Source: an uncultured bacterium (GTDB lineage: Bacteria > Omnitrophota > Gorgyraeia > Gorgyraeales > Gorgyraeaceae). From it: DNA of 8,409 nucleotides. This document shows, piece after piece, positions 1 through 6,886 of the stretch; the first letter of the stretch is position 1, and the number at the start of each line of letters is the position of its first letter. Position numbers and translations under genes: made by a program. Where the stretch lies: positions 1-8,409 of the forward strand of contig CAJVXD010000037.1 in the NCBI GenBank assembly GCA_913009675.1, read 5' to 3'. The notes beneath the pieces were generated by a model. The model saw only the letters and a list, made by a program, of their open reading frames with translations, searched no databases and had not been told where the DNA came from.

Positions 1-1
1 C

Positions 2-457
2 CCTGACAGAAAAAAGGCTATTCTCAGGAATCAAAAGATAGGTTTTGTGTTTCAGTTTTATCATTTGCTGTCTGAGTTTAGTACCTTAGAAAATACTATG
101 ATGCCGGGGTTGATAAATCACGATTCGCGATCCACGATTCGCGATTCACGAAACAAGGCGCAGATGTTATTACAAAAACTCGGTCTCGGCGATAGACTGA
201 CTCACAGACCTAACGAACTTTCCGGAGGAGAACAGCAGAGGGTTGCCATCGCAAGGGCCTTAATGAATAATCCAGAGGTGCTTTTATGCGACGAGCCAAC
301 CGGGAATCTGGATTCTGAGATGGGCAAAGAGATACTCGATATCCTGTTTAGTCTAAATAAGGAAGGCCAGACAACGATTGTTATTGTCACCCACGATCAT
401 GAGATTGCAAAGAGGGCAGAGAAGGTGGTAGAGATAAAGGATGGTAAGATTTTATAG
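2..457 (+). CDS. lolD: LolD/MacB-family ABC transporter ATP-binding protein, 5'-truncated by the contig end
   Basis: The frame is open from base 2 and codes for 151 residues before the TAG at 455-457. An apparent GTG start at 47 lies inside the conserved Q-loop block (IGFVFQFYHLL), so it is internal and the true start is off the window. The Q-loop Gln is at 53-55, the LSGGEQ signature at 218-235, the Walker B Asp-Glu at 290-295 (LLCDEPTGNLD) and the switch His at 392-394. The Walker A half is missing; family members are about 220-235 residues long. The sequence around the Q-loop and the GNLD ending match the MacB/LolD/FtsE-type branch. In diderms LolD powers LolCE to release lipoproteins from the inner membrane towards the outer membrane. 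No permease partner is visible, so MacB-like export remains possible. A short tandem repeat (119-152) lies in the helical subdomain. The stop is 41 bases from the aminotransferase start, which suggests cotranscription. Confidence 0.85.
   Translation, partial: PDRKKAILRNQKIGFVFQFYHLLSEFSTLENTMMPGLINHDSRSTIRDSRNKAQMLLQKLGLGDRLTHRPNELSGGEQQRVAIARALMNNPEVLLCDEPTGNLDSEMGKEILDILFSLNKEGQTTIVIVTHDHEIAKRAEKVVEIKDGKIL
119..152. repeat. 14-bp tandem repeat inside the ABC ATPase gene
   Basis: Two 14-base units (119-132 CACGATTCGCGATC and 133-146 CACGATTCGCGATT) differ only at the last base and are followed by a partial third unit, CACGAA (147-152). The repeat is in frame and encodes a hydrophilic stretch (NHDSRSTIRDSRNK) in the linker between the Q-loop and the signature helix, where length variation is tolerated. 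The unit also contains the palindrome TCGCGA. Confidence 0.85.
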
Positions 458-486
458 ACGGTAGAGAAAGGTTTAACGTTACGAAT

Positions 487-494
487 TAAGGAGG
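487..494 (+). promoter_or_regulatory. Shine-Dalgarno site of the aminotransferase gene
   Basis: TAAGGAGG ends 4 bases before the ATG at 499. It is a near-perfect anti-16S match and supports this start. Confidence 0.8.
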
Positions 495-498
495 AGAG

Positions 499-1371
499 AT
501 GGGGTTAAAGGTCTATATTAATGGTGAATATTTTGACAAGAAGGATGCTAAGATATCCGTTTTTGACCACGGGCTTCTATACGGGGATGGTGTATTCGAA
601 GGCATCCGCTCCTATAACCGCCTGGTTTTTAAATTAGAGGAGCATATCCAAAGACTCTATGAGTCTGCCCATGGCATTATGCTTGATATAGCTATTTCCA
701 GGAAGGATATGATAAAGGCAGTCATTGATACGTTAAACCTGAATAAGCTTGATGACGCATATATCAGGTTGATAGTGACTAGAGGGATTGGAGACCTGGG
801 CCTTGATCCCAGAAAATGTAAGGATGCCGCTATTATAATCATTACAGACAAGATCCAGCTCTATCCAGAAAAATTGTATAAAGAAGGCTTGAGGCTTATT
901 ACCGTACCCACTCCGAGGAATATACCTGAGGCCTTGAACCCTCAGATAAAATCGCTTAATTATCTAAATAACATACTTGCTAAGATAGAGGCTATTAATG
1001 TTGGTTATGAAGAGGCCCTGATGTTTACTGCATCCGGTTACGTAGCAGAGTGCACAGGCGATAATATATTTATTATTAAGGATGGTTCTTTGATTACCCC
1101 ATCCTCCTATCTGGGTATCCTGAAGGGGATTACGAGGGGCGTGGCAATGGATATCGGCAAGAAGATCGGACTCGAGGTAAAAGAGGACGTCCTTACAAGG
1201 CATAATCTTTTTACAGCTGATGAATGTTTTCTTACAGGCACCGCAGCAGAGATTGTCCCTGTTGTCAGTATTGAGAAAAGGATTATAGGAAACGGCAAAC
1301 CTGGGAAGATTACCCTGGCCCTGATGAGGGAATTTAAAGAATCGACGAAGAGAGATGGAGTGAAATATTAG
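499..1371 (+). CDS. ilvE: Branched-chain amino acid aminotransferase (PLP fold-type IV)
   Basis: This 290-residue protein has full length for the bacterial class IV aminotransferase family. These PLP enzymes exchange the amino group between glutamate and branched-chain 2-oxo acids in the last step of Val/Leu/Ile synthesis or the first step of their breakdown. Visible motifs are the N-terminal INGEYFDKKDAKISVFDHG block with GDGVFEGIR (29-37), the PLP-binding lysine Lys151 in IKSLNYLNNI, the AECTGDNIFIIKDG block (183-196; Glu184 is expected to contact PLP), and TGTAAEIVPV (246-255). D-amino-acid aminotransferase and ADC lyase share the fold. The EGIRSY and GTAAEIVPV motifs favour the branched-chain enzyme, but substrate range cannot be fixed from sequence. 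The start is supported by a strong Shine-Dalgarno site. The gene sits between an ABC ATPase and mcsA, and no other isoleucine-valine pathway gene is nearby. Confidence 0.88.
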   Translation: MGLKVYINGEYFDKKDAKISVFDHGLLYGDGVFEGIRSYNRLVFKLEEHIQRLYESAHGIMLDIAISRKDMIKAVIDTLNLNKLDDAYIRLIVTRGIGDLGLDPRKCKDAAIIIITDKIQLYPEKLYKEGLRLITVPTPRNIPEALNPQIKSLNYLNNILAKIEAINVGYEEALMFTASGYVAECTGDNIFIIKDGSLITPSSYLGILKGITRGVAMDIGKKIGLEVKEDVLTRHNLFTADECFLTGTAAEIVPVVSIEKRIIGNGKPGKITLALMREFKESTKRDGVKY

Positions 1372-1381
1372 ATACGATGAA

Positions 1382-1449
1382 CTATGAGCAAAGAGCTATA
1401 ATCTGGACATGCTATGTTTAGCTCGTAGGTCATAGCTGATAGCTCATAG
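1382..1449. repeat. Imperfect inverted repeat, potential hairpin in the ilvE-mcsA gap
   Basis: CTATGAGC (1382-1389) is perfectly complementary to GCTCATAG (1442-1449). Inside it, AGCTAT (1394-1399) pairs with ATAGCT (1432-1437) after a 4x4 internal loop, and a small GCTA-TGTT-TAGC hairpin (1411-1422) could cap it. The right arm is also a degenerate direct repeat of an AGCTCATAGG-like word (from about 1420). No T-run follows, so it is not a standard terminator. It lies just upstream of the mcsA ribosome binding site and could be an attenuator, an RNA-stability element or simply repeat sequence. Confidence 0.6.
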
Positions 1450-1453
1450 GATG

Positions 1454-1462
1454 TAAGGAGGG
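1454..1462 (+). promoter_or_regulatory. Shine-Dalgarno site of mcsA
   Basis: TAAGGAGGG lies 9 bases before the ATG at 1472 and decides the start. It sits 5 bases after the inverted repeat ending at 1449, so that structure may affect access to it. Confidence 0.8.
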
Positions 1463-1471
1463 AATGTTCTT

Positions 1472-1984
1472 ATGCTTTGTGATATTTGCGGCAAGAATCA
1501 GGCAACCGTACATTTAACAGAGATCGTGGATGATAAGATGACTGAACTCCATCTCTGCGAAGAGTGTGCCCAGAAAAAGAGCGCTCAGATGGAGAGCCAT
1601 TTTGGACTTGCCGATCTATTGGCTGGTTTGGCTGAGGTTGGGACAGGGTTTAGTAAGACGAAGAAGGAGCCCAATATTAGATGTCCGAGGTGCGGTCTTA
1701 CATACGAGGATTTTAAAAAGATAGGTAGGCTGGGGTGCGGAGATTGTTATTCGGCTTTTAGAGAGTCGCTTATCCCGCTTTTGAAAAGGATACACGGTTC
1801 TACCCAGCATTATGGTAAATCGCCTAAGAGGATTCTTCAAAAACCAACGGTTAAGATCGCTAAGAGAAAAAATGAATTGCTGGAAATGAAAGAGAGACTG
1901 CAAAAGGCCATAGAACTCGAAGAATTTGAAGAGGCGGCGAGATTACGAGATAAGATACGGGGGATGGAGAAGAAAAAGAAATGA
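1472..1984 (+). CDS. mcsA: McsA, zinc-binding activator of protein-arginine kinase McsB
   Basis: This 170-residue protein matches McsA in length and architecture. It has four CxxC pairs: Cys3/Cys6, Cys29/Cys32, Cys71/Cys74 (CPRC) and Cys89/Cys92 (CGDC), the last two within the typical IRCPRCGLTYEDFKKIGRLGCGDCY block. An HGSTQHYGKSP segment follows (108-118), and a C-terminal UVR-type coiled-coil motif (about 136-165, ending EEFEEAARLRDKIR) completes it. In Bacillus subtilis McsA binds McsB and is needed for its arginine kinase activity, and the zinc cysteines have been linked to stress sensing. The UVR segment resembles the ClpC middle domain (444-465 of the clpC product here). It is the first gene of the mcsA-mcsB-clpC block; the mcsB start is 83 bases downstream. 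The C-terminal KKKK tail is not diagnostic. All eight cysteines are present, so activity is plausible. Confidence 0.93.
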   Translation: MLCDICGKNQATVHLTEIVDDKMTELHLCEECAQKKSAQMESHFGLADLLAGLAEVGTGFSKTKKEPNIRCPRCGLTYEDFKKIGRLGCGDCYSAFRESLIPLLKRIHGSTQHYGKSPKRILQKPTVKIAKRKNELLEMKERLQKAIELEEFEEAARLRDKIRGMEKKKK

Positions 1985-1992
1985 AGCATAGC

Positions 1993-2046
1993 GCATAGAG
2001 CAGAGAGTTTTGTTTTTTCTATGCCCTGTGTTCTTAGCTCTTTGCT
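1993..2046. repeat. Overlapping inverted repeats in the mcsA-mcsB gap
   Basis: Two stems are possible. GCATAG (1993-1998) pairs with CTATGC (2019-2024). AGCAGAGAG (1999-2007) pairs with CTCTTTGCT (2038-2046) through nine base pairs, including one G-U. The stems interleave, so they are either mutually exclusive or pseudoknot-like. The left part has the words AGCATAGCGCATAG, akin to those before mcsA. A T-rich run (2008-2019) lies in the loop, not after a stem, so this is not a clear terminator. The mcsB ribosome binding site starts 8 bases after the second stem. Confidence 0.5.
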
Positions 2047-2053
2047 GTTAGGC

Positions 2054-2059
2054 GGGAGG
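2054..2059 (+). promoter_or_regulatory. Shine-Dalgarno site of mcsB
   Basis: GGGAGG lies 8 bases before the ATG at 2068 and supports this start. Confidence 0.7.
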
Positions 2060-2067
2060 TTTCTGCT

Positions 2068-3120
2068 ATGAACTTAGACGATTTATTAAAGGACAAAGGG
2101 GAGTGGCTGAGAGCAACAGGGCCTAATTCTGATATCGTAATGTCCTCGCGTATCAGGCTGGCGAGAAATCTTTCAAAGTATCCATTTTCACACTGGGCAA
2201 GTAAAAAAGAACAACAAGATGTTTTACAGGTTTCAAGCCGGGCGATTAAGGGCTCGAAAAAGATAAAGGGCTGCTTGTCCCTCGATATAGGAAGGCTCGA
2301 TGCGGTAGATAAACAGTTTTTGGTTGAGAGGCACCTGATGAGCAAGGAACATATCGTAGCCTCGGAGAATAAGGGCCTGTGTATAGGCGATAAGGAGGTC
2401 TTAAGTATAATGATAAATGAAGAGGACCACTTGCGCATCCAGGTTATGAAATCCGGTTTCGATTTGAGAAAGGCATGGTATATAATAAATGATATCGATG
2501 ATGAACTCGGGTCGTTGTTGAGTTACGCCTACTCTCTGGATTTCGGATATCTGACAGCATGCCCTACGAACACAGGCACAGGCATGAGGGCATCTGTAAT
2601 GTTGCATCTACCGTCTCTGGTTATGACAAAACAGATAGGCAAGGTCCTGCAGGCCATTACAAAACTTAGCCTCACTGCCAGGGGGCTTTATGGGGAAGGC
2701 ACAGATGCCATCGGCAATTTTTTTCAGGTATCTAACCAGGTTTCTCTGGGCCATAAGGAAGAGGATATCATTGACAATATAGAAAGGATTATAAAACAGA
2801 TAATAGATCATGAACATTCAGCCAGACAGGCATTGTTATCTCAAAACAGGGCCGTGCTCGAAGACAAGATCTGGCGGGCATTTGGGACATTGAAGAGCGC
2901 CCATATTATAAGCAGCGGTGAGACCATAGACCTGCTTTCACTGGTCAGATTGGGCGTAGATCTTAATTTGATAAAGAGGCTCGATAGGGCGCTTGTCAAT
3001 GAATTGTTTATAATAACACAGCCTGCGCATCTTCAAAAGATTGAAAAAAAGAGACTCAGTCCGAATGAAAGAGATATTAAAAGGGCAGATATCATTCGCG
3101 AAAAATTAACTAAAAATTAG
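2068..3120 (+). CDS. mcsB: McsB, protein-arginine kinase
   Basis: The 350-residue product is an ATP:guanido phosphotransferase of McsB type. McsB phosphorylates arginines on misfolded proteins, marking them for ClpC-ClpP degradation, and in Firmicutes it also acts on the repressor CtsR. Visible elements are the nucleotide-binding SSRIRLARN block (26-34), the NEEDHLRIQ segment (117-125) with the acidic substrate-contacting residues of the family, the catalytic-site Cys165 in LTACPTNTGTGMRAS, and the RGLYGEG...QVSNQVSLG block (205-228). In place of a creatine/arginine-kinase N-domain there is a C-terminal domain containing RDIKRA (335-340), which matches the RDXXRA phosphoarginine-sensing motif described for Geobacillus McsB. 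That motif separates McsB from metabolic guanido kinases. The gene sits between mcsA and clpC, with 83- and 87-base gaps. No key residue appears to be missing. Confidence 0.95.
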   Translation: MNLDDLLKDKGEWLRATGPNSDIVMSSRIRLARNLSKYPFSHWASKKEQQDVLQVSSRAIKGSKKIKGCLSLDIGRLDAVDKQFLVERHLMSKEHIVASENKGLCIGDKEVLSIMINEEDHLRIQVMKSGFDLRKAWYIINDIDDELGSLLSYAYSLDFGYLTACPTNTGTGMRASVMLHLPSLVMTKQIGKVLQAITKLSLTARGLYGEGTDAIGNFFQVSNQVSLGHKEEDIIDNIERIIKQIIDHEHSARQALLSQNRAVLEDKIWRAFGTLKSAHIISSGETIDLLSLVRLGVDLNLIKRLDRALVNELFIITQPAHLQKIEKKRLSPNERDIKRADIIREKLTKN

Positions 3121-3128
3121 TGAATTAC

Positions 3129-3140
3129 AAGGCGTAAGGT
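3129..3140. repeat. 12-bp direct repeat copy 1 (AAGGCGTAAGGT)
   Basis: The exact 12-mer recurs at 5745-5756. Here it is in the mcsB-clpC gap and overlaps the left arm of the inverted repeat at 3136-3169. Confidence 0.8.
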
Positions 3141-3169
3141 TTAAAGTAAATTTTTTCATCTTTCACCTT
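3136..3169. repeat. Imperfect inverted repeat in the mcsB-clpC gap
   Basis: AAGGTTTAAAG (3136-3146) faces CTTTCACCTT (3160-3169). AAAG pairs with CTTT and AAGGT with ACCTT around a small bulge, with a 13-base loop. There is no T-run after it. It could be an RNA-processing or attenuation element between mcsB and clpC, or a copy of a dispersed repeat word. Confidence 0.5.
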
Positions 3170-3193
3170 AATAAGCGTTCACTAACATTGCAA

Positions 3194-3200
3194 TAGGAGG
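3194..3200 (+). promoter_or_regulatory. Shine-Dalgarno site of clpC
   Basis: TAGGAGG lies 7 bases before the ATG at 3208. The start also matches the conserved MFxRFTERA N-terminus of ClpC. Confidence 0.8.
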
Positions 3201-3207
3201 TAGCGGC

Positions 3208-5655
3208 ATGTTTAACCGTTTCACAGAACGCGCGAGAAAGGTAATATTGCTTGCTAAACAAGAGGCCAAAAGGTTTAACCATGATTATATCGGCACGGAA
3301 CACATCTTGTTAGGGCTTGTAAGAGAGGGAGAAGGGGTTGCTGCGGTTGTGCTTCAAAAGATGGGATTAAACCTGCGGCAGATACGTATCGAGATAGAAA
3401 AGATTGTAAAGCCAGGGCCAGCTACGGTTATTTCAGGGGATATCCCTTTTACGCCAAAGGCTAAAAAAGCGATAGAACTTTCCGGCGAAGAGGCCAGGTC
3501 TCTGGGGCATAACTATATCGGGACCGAGCATATTTTGTTAGGTCTCATCAAGGAAGGCGAAGGCGTAGCCTCGCAGGTGCTTTTAAATCTGGGGCTGGAT
3601 TTAGAGAAGGTTAGACAGGAGATAGTAGAGCTTTTAGGTTCTGCGACACCCGGTTTTGCATCTAGCTCCAAACTGGGGACACCTGGACAGGGCCCTAAGG
3701 CCAAGGCAGGGTCAAAGACGCCTGCACTCGATGCATTTGGGAGAAATCTGTCTACCCTCGCACGTGATAATAAATTGGACCCTGTAATAGGAAGAGAGAA
3801 TGAGATCGAAAGGGTTATTCAAATATTATCGAGAAGGACAAAGAACAATCCTGTTCTTTTAGGAGAGGCCGGTGTGGGGAAGACAGCTATTGTGGAAGGA
3901 TTAGCCCAGAAGATAGTCAATGGTGACATACCAGAGATATTGAAGGGCAAGCGGGTTATTATCCTGGATCTTGCCCTTATGGTTGCCGGAACAAAGTACA
4001 GGGGGCAGTTTGAAGAGAGGATAAAGGCAGTTATGGACGAGATAAAGCGTTCTGAGAATGTAATAGTGTTCATAGATGAGTTGCACACATTGGTAGGAGC
4101 AGGCGGAGCAGAAGGAGCTATAGATGCCTCGAATATACTCAAACCAGCGCTTTCTAGAGGAGAGATTCAGTGCATTGGAGCTACCACACTTGATGAATAT
4201 AGAAAGCATATAGAAAAGGATGCGGCACTCGAGAGGCGTTTCCAGACGATAATGGTGGATCCGCCTACAGTAGCGGAGACGATAGAAATCCTTAAAGGTT
4301 TGAGGGACAGGTATGAGGCCTATCACAAAGTAGAGATTACAGATGACGCAGTGGAGGCGGCGAGTAAATTTTCGGACAGATACATAAGCGGTAGATTTTT
4401 ACCGGATAAGGCCATTGATTTAATAGACGAAGCAGGGGCCAAGGCCAGACTTTCTATTATGACTGCTCCTCCGGATATGAAGAAGATGGAGTCAGAGATA
4501 GATGATATACGCAAAGAAAAGGATGCCGCAATAAAGGCTCAAGATTTCGAAAAGGCGGCCCATCTCAGGGACCAGGAAAAAGAGGCCCGCAGGAAACTTG
4601 ATAAGTTCACCCAGCAGTGGAAAAAGTCCAGGCTGGAGGCCAGGCCCAAGGTAGATGAAGAGTTGATAGCAAATATCGTTTCAAAATGGACCGGCATACC
4701 GATTGTCAGGCTTGAGGAAAAAGAGTCCGAGAGGCTCCTAAAGATGGAACAGGAGCTGCATAAGAGGATTGCGGGTCAGGATGAGGCGATAACCGCTATT
4801 GCTCATGCAGTAAGAAGGTCCCGTGCAGGGATTAAAAATCCTAGAAGGCCCATAGGCTCTTTTATATTTATGGGGCCTACTGGTGTGGGCAAGACGCATC
4901 TTGGGCGTGTGCTTGCAGATTTTATGTTCGGCGACGAGAACGCTCTTATACAATTGGATATGTCAGAATATATGGAGAAATTTAATGTCTCCCGTCTTGT
5001 AGGCGCCCCCCCAGGATATGTCGGTTACGAAGAAGGAGGGCAGCTTACAGAAAGGGTGAGGAGGCGTCCATATTCAGTGGTACTTCTGGATGAAATAGAA
5101 AAGGCCCATCCTGACGTGTTTAATATCCTGCTTCAGGTGCTGGAGGACGGTCGGCTTACAGATAGCTTTGGGAGAAAGGTTGATTTCAGAAATACTATTC
5201 TGATTATGACTTCCAATGTGGGCGCAGATATCTTTAGAAAACAGGGTTCTATTGGCTTTAAGTCGGAGAAGGAAGAGATGACCTATAAGAATACAAAAGA
5301 GAAACTTCTTGAGCAGGTAAAGAAAACCTTTAAGCCCGAATTTCTAAACAGGATAGATGATATCATCGTGTTCCATGGTCTTACAAAGGAGGATCTTTAT
5401 AAAATAATAGAGATAGAGCTAAAGGAGGTCAAAGAGAGGCTTAAAGAGCAGGGGATAGATATAGAGCTTGATAAGGGGGCAAAGGATTTGTTAATCGAAA
5501 AAGGATTTGACCCTGTCTTTGGTGCGCGTCCCCTTAAACGCACTATACAAAGATTTCTGGAGGACCCTTTGGCCGAAGAGATTATTGCCAAAAGGTTTGA
5601 AAGGGATAAGCCGATGAAGGCCTTTGTAAAGAACGGAAAGATAGCATTCAAGTAA
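3208..5655 (+). CDS. clpC: ClpC, AAA+ unfoldase of the ClpCP protease
   Basis: At 815 residues this is the usual ClpC length. Two N-terminal Clp repeats (about 1-145) each carry GTEHILLGL. Their Glu31 and Glu107 correspond to the B. subtilis residues (Glu32, Glu106) that bind phosphoarginine tags. The first AAA+ domain has Walker A GEAGVGKT (219-226) and Walker B VIVFIDE (285-291). A ClpC-type middle domain with a UVR-like motif ([20 protein letters not shown], 444-463) follows; this is where McsA/MecA-like adaptors act. The second AAA+ domain has Walker A GPTGVGKT (556-563) and Walker B SVVLLDE (623-629). An IGF tripeptide (682-684) matches the ClpP-docking loop, so it should work with ClpP as a protease; clpP is not in the window. 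The short middle domain separates it from ClpB, and the UVR motif and two GTEH repeats from ClpA. It is third in the mcsA-mcsB-clpC block. No CtsR operator-like heptamer repeat or CIRCE element is apparent upstream. Confidence 0.97.
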   Translation: MFNRFTERARKVILLAKQEAKRFNHDYIGTEHILLGLVREGEGVAAVVLQKMGLNLRQIRIEIEKIVKPGPATVISGDIPFTPKAKKAIELSGEEARSLGHNYIGTEHILLGLIKEGEGVASQVLLNLGLDLEKVRQEIVELLGSATPGFASSSKLGTPGQGPKAKAGSKTPALDAFGRNLSTLARDNKLDPVIGRENEIERVIQILSRRTKNNPVLLGEAGVGKTAIVEGLAQKIVNGDIPEILKGKRVIILDLALMVAGTKYRGQFEERIKAVMDEIKRSENVIVFIDELHTLVGAGGAEGAIDASNILKPALSRGEIQCIGATTLDEYRKHIEKDAALERRFQTIMVDPPTVAETIEILKGLRDRYEAYHKVEITDDAVEAASKFSDRYISGRFLPDKAIDLIDEAGAKARLSIMTAPPDMKKMESEIDDIRKEKDAAIKAQDFEKAAHLRDQEKEARRKLDKFTQQWKKSRLEARPKVDEELIANIVSKWTGIPIVRLEEKESERLLKMEQELHKRIAGQDEAITAIAHAVRRSRAGIKNPRRPIGSFIFMGPTGVGKTHLGRVLADFMFGDENALIQLDMSEYMEKFNVSRLVGAPPGYVGYEEGGQLTERVRRRPYSVVLLDEIEKAHPDVFNILLQVLEDGRLTDSFGRKVDFRNTILIMTSNVGADIFRKQGSIGFKSEKEEMTYKNTKEKLLEQVKKTFKPEFLNRIDDIIVFHGLTKEDLYKIIEIELKEVKERLKEQGIDIELDKGAKDLLIEKGFDPVFGARPLKRTIQRFLEDPLAEEIIAKRFERDKPMKAFVKNGKIAFK

Positions 5656-5680
5656 AATGAGGCCATTTGCCCGAATTTGC

Positions 5681-5716
5681 ACACAACTTACGGAACGAAG
5701 TGAATGTCAGTTGTGT
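5681..5716. repeat. Inverted repeat after clpC, possible weak terminator or spacer hairpin
   Basis: ACACAACT (5681-5688) is perfectly complementary to AGTTGTGT (5709-5716), giving an 8-bp stem with a 20-base loop; an alternative inner ACTT/AAGT pairing (5686-5689 with 5698-5701) is possible. What follows (AGTTATTTGAG) lacks a U-tract, so intrinsic termination would be weak at best. It divides the mcsA-mcsB-clpC block from the lipid-transport block. Confidence 0.5.
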
Positions 5717-5727
5717 AGTTATTTGAG

Positions 5728-6831
5728 ATGCGTCATCTAATCATAAGGCGTAAGGTAAGAATTATACTATTGTTTATTTTGCTGGCCGCCGTTTTTAGTT
5801 CTGTTATGCCGTGGATCTATAGAAATCTTCTCAGCCACGGAGAGGATTTTCTCACTCATGAGCTCCCCTCACAGGCTCGTAATTTTCCAAGTTTTATGAG
5901 CAGCGCAGGGTTGGGTAAGGAGATATCCATGGATTTTAATTTTTTAAATAACGACTATGTATTTTCCAGATGCAGGCTAAGAGGCCTGAGATTAAAAAAT
6001 TTTAGGCTTTCAGGAGATGTCATTATAAAAGGCCACCTGCTTAGAGACAAATATGGTGCAGTTACAGGATTCTCGGGTAAGCTTTTTTCCGACGGCATAA
6101 GCTTGAATTCTAAATTATCTCTTCCTGTGGCAATGTTATTCACTCTTACGAAAGATGAATTTAATATTAAATCTTTGACTCTTGGAGATTCATATGAATT
6201 GAAGGGGAGGATAGGTTTAATAAAACCATTTGAGATCAACCTCGTTTTTAATATAAATAGGGGTGACATAAGAGACCTTATGAGGTTTGCTAAGGTGAAG
6301 AATCCAGGGGTAGTGCTTGGCACGATAAACGGTTCGATTCGTATTAGAGGACATCTTGGCAGTATATTTTCAAATGGTATGATAGAGAGTAGAAACGGGA
6401 GACTGGGGCCAGTAAGATACGATATAGCTACTTTACGGTTGGAAGGTTTTGGCCCCACAATAAATATAGTGGATTCCATCCTAAGATATGGCAATGGTAT
6501 GTTGACAATGGATGGTTCTGTGGACTTAAGGGATATTGGCAAAGGGACACTGTTAGATGGTCTTAAGGTAAGGTCTGATTTTAAGACAATAGTATGGGAG
6601 GGTTGGGAGATAAATAAAAGAGGCGCAGATGAATTGACCATGACCAAGGATATAAACGACAGCATGCGCGTAGGTTTTAAGACAATTGCAGAGAAGCCCC
6701 TTACCACCTATTATGATAAGGGAAATCAGGAAGAGATGAGCCTGGAGTATAAAATGGGCCTGGAAGATTTAAAGATAAAGCTTAGGAATGACGAGGAATT
6801 TTTTGTAATAGAGCATAGTGTTAAATTTTAG
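5728..6831 (+). CDS. Membrane-anchored AsmA/TamB-like protein of unknown function
   Basis: I do not recognise a named family for this 367-residue protein. A basic N-terminus (IIRRKVR, 5-11) is followed by one hydrophobic segment (about 12-29), giving an uncleaved signal anchor or signal peptide with the rest in the periplasm. The remainder is rich in alternating hydrophobic beta-strand patterns with glycine turns. In about 195-270, phrases such as LGTINGSIRIRGHLG, MIESRNGRLG, LRLEGFG and GMLTMDGSVDLRDIG resemble repeats of AsmA/TamB proteins, which form long periplasmic grooves for lipids. The C-terminus (FFVIEHSVKF) ends in an aromatic residue with alternating hydrophobics, as do TamB-like and outer-membrane strands. 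It is much shorter than TamB. It lies directly before mlaE and mlaF, consistent with a lipid-transport role, which is inference. No Shine-Dalgarno is obvious, and the 12-bp repeat AAGGCGTAAGGT (5745-5756) encodes part of the basic N-terminus, so the exact start is uncertain. Confidence 0.75.
   Translation: MRHLIIRRKVRIILLFILLAAVFSSVMPWIYRNLLSHGEDFLTHELPSQARNFPSFMSSAGLGKEISMDFNFLNNDYVFSRCRLRGLRLKNFRLSGDVIIKGHLLRDKYGAVTGFSGKLFSDGISLNSKLSLPVAMLFTLTKDEFNIKSLTLGDSYELKGRIGLIKPFEINLVFNINRGDIRDLMRFAKVKNPGVVLGTINGSIRIRGHLGSIFSNGMIESRNGRLGPVRYDIATLRLEGFGPTINIVDSILRYGNGMLTMDGSVDLRDIGKGTLLDGLKVRSDFKTIVWEGWEINKRGADELTMTKDINDSMRVGFKTIAEKPLTTYYDKGNQEEMSLEYKMGLEDLKIKLRNDEEFFVIEHSVKF
5745..5756. repeat. 12-bp direct repeat copy 2 (AAGGCGTAAGGT)
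   Basis: It is identical to 3129-3140. Here it lies within the proposed first ten codons of the AsmA-like gene and contributes its Arg-Arg-Lys-Val residues. Confidence 0.8.
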
Positions 6832-6869
6832 TAAGGTCGTCCCCTACAAAACGGTTGGGGCTCGAACTC

Positions 6870-6886
6870 GTCCGCTTCAGGCGGAC
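6870..6886. repeat. Perfect GC-rich hairpin just upstream of mlaE
   Basis: GTCCGC (6870-6875) and GCGGAC (6881-6886) form a perfect 6-bp stem with loop TTCAG, ending 7 bases before the proposed mlaE ATG. No U-tract follows, so it is not an intrinsic terminator. It occupies the place where a ribosome binding site would be and could modulate mlaE translation, or be a dispersed palindromic repeat. Confidence 0.65.

Noticed and set aside
119..152. CRISPR array
   Set aside because: The units are 14 bp, directly adjacent, without spacers, and lie within a coding gene.
1397..1402. TATAAT as a -10 promoter element for mcsA
   Set aside because: No TTGACA-like -35 box lies 16-18 bases upstream, and the hexamer falls within the repeat-word hairpin, where it can arise by chance.
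2008..2020. T-rich run as an intrinsic terminator between mcsA and mcsB
   Set aside because: The possible stems have the T-run in their loops, not downstream of a completed GC-rich stem.
2034..2438. Antisense reading frame (134 codons) overlapping the mcsB start
   Set aside because: It is a shadow of the strongly conserved mcsB coding sequence and has no recognisable protein features.
3121..3207. CtsR operator or CIRCE element before clpC
   Set aside because: I looked for the GGTCAAA heptamer pair and the TTAGCACTC/GAGTGCTAA palindrome; neither is present here or before mcsA.
5955..6707. Long antisense reading frame (250 codons, minus strand) inside the AsmA-like gene
   Set aside because: The plus-strand frame has a signal anchor, strand-repeat patterns and fits the operon direction. 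The antisense product shows no domain or membrane logic and no ribosome binding site I can see.
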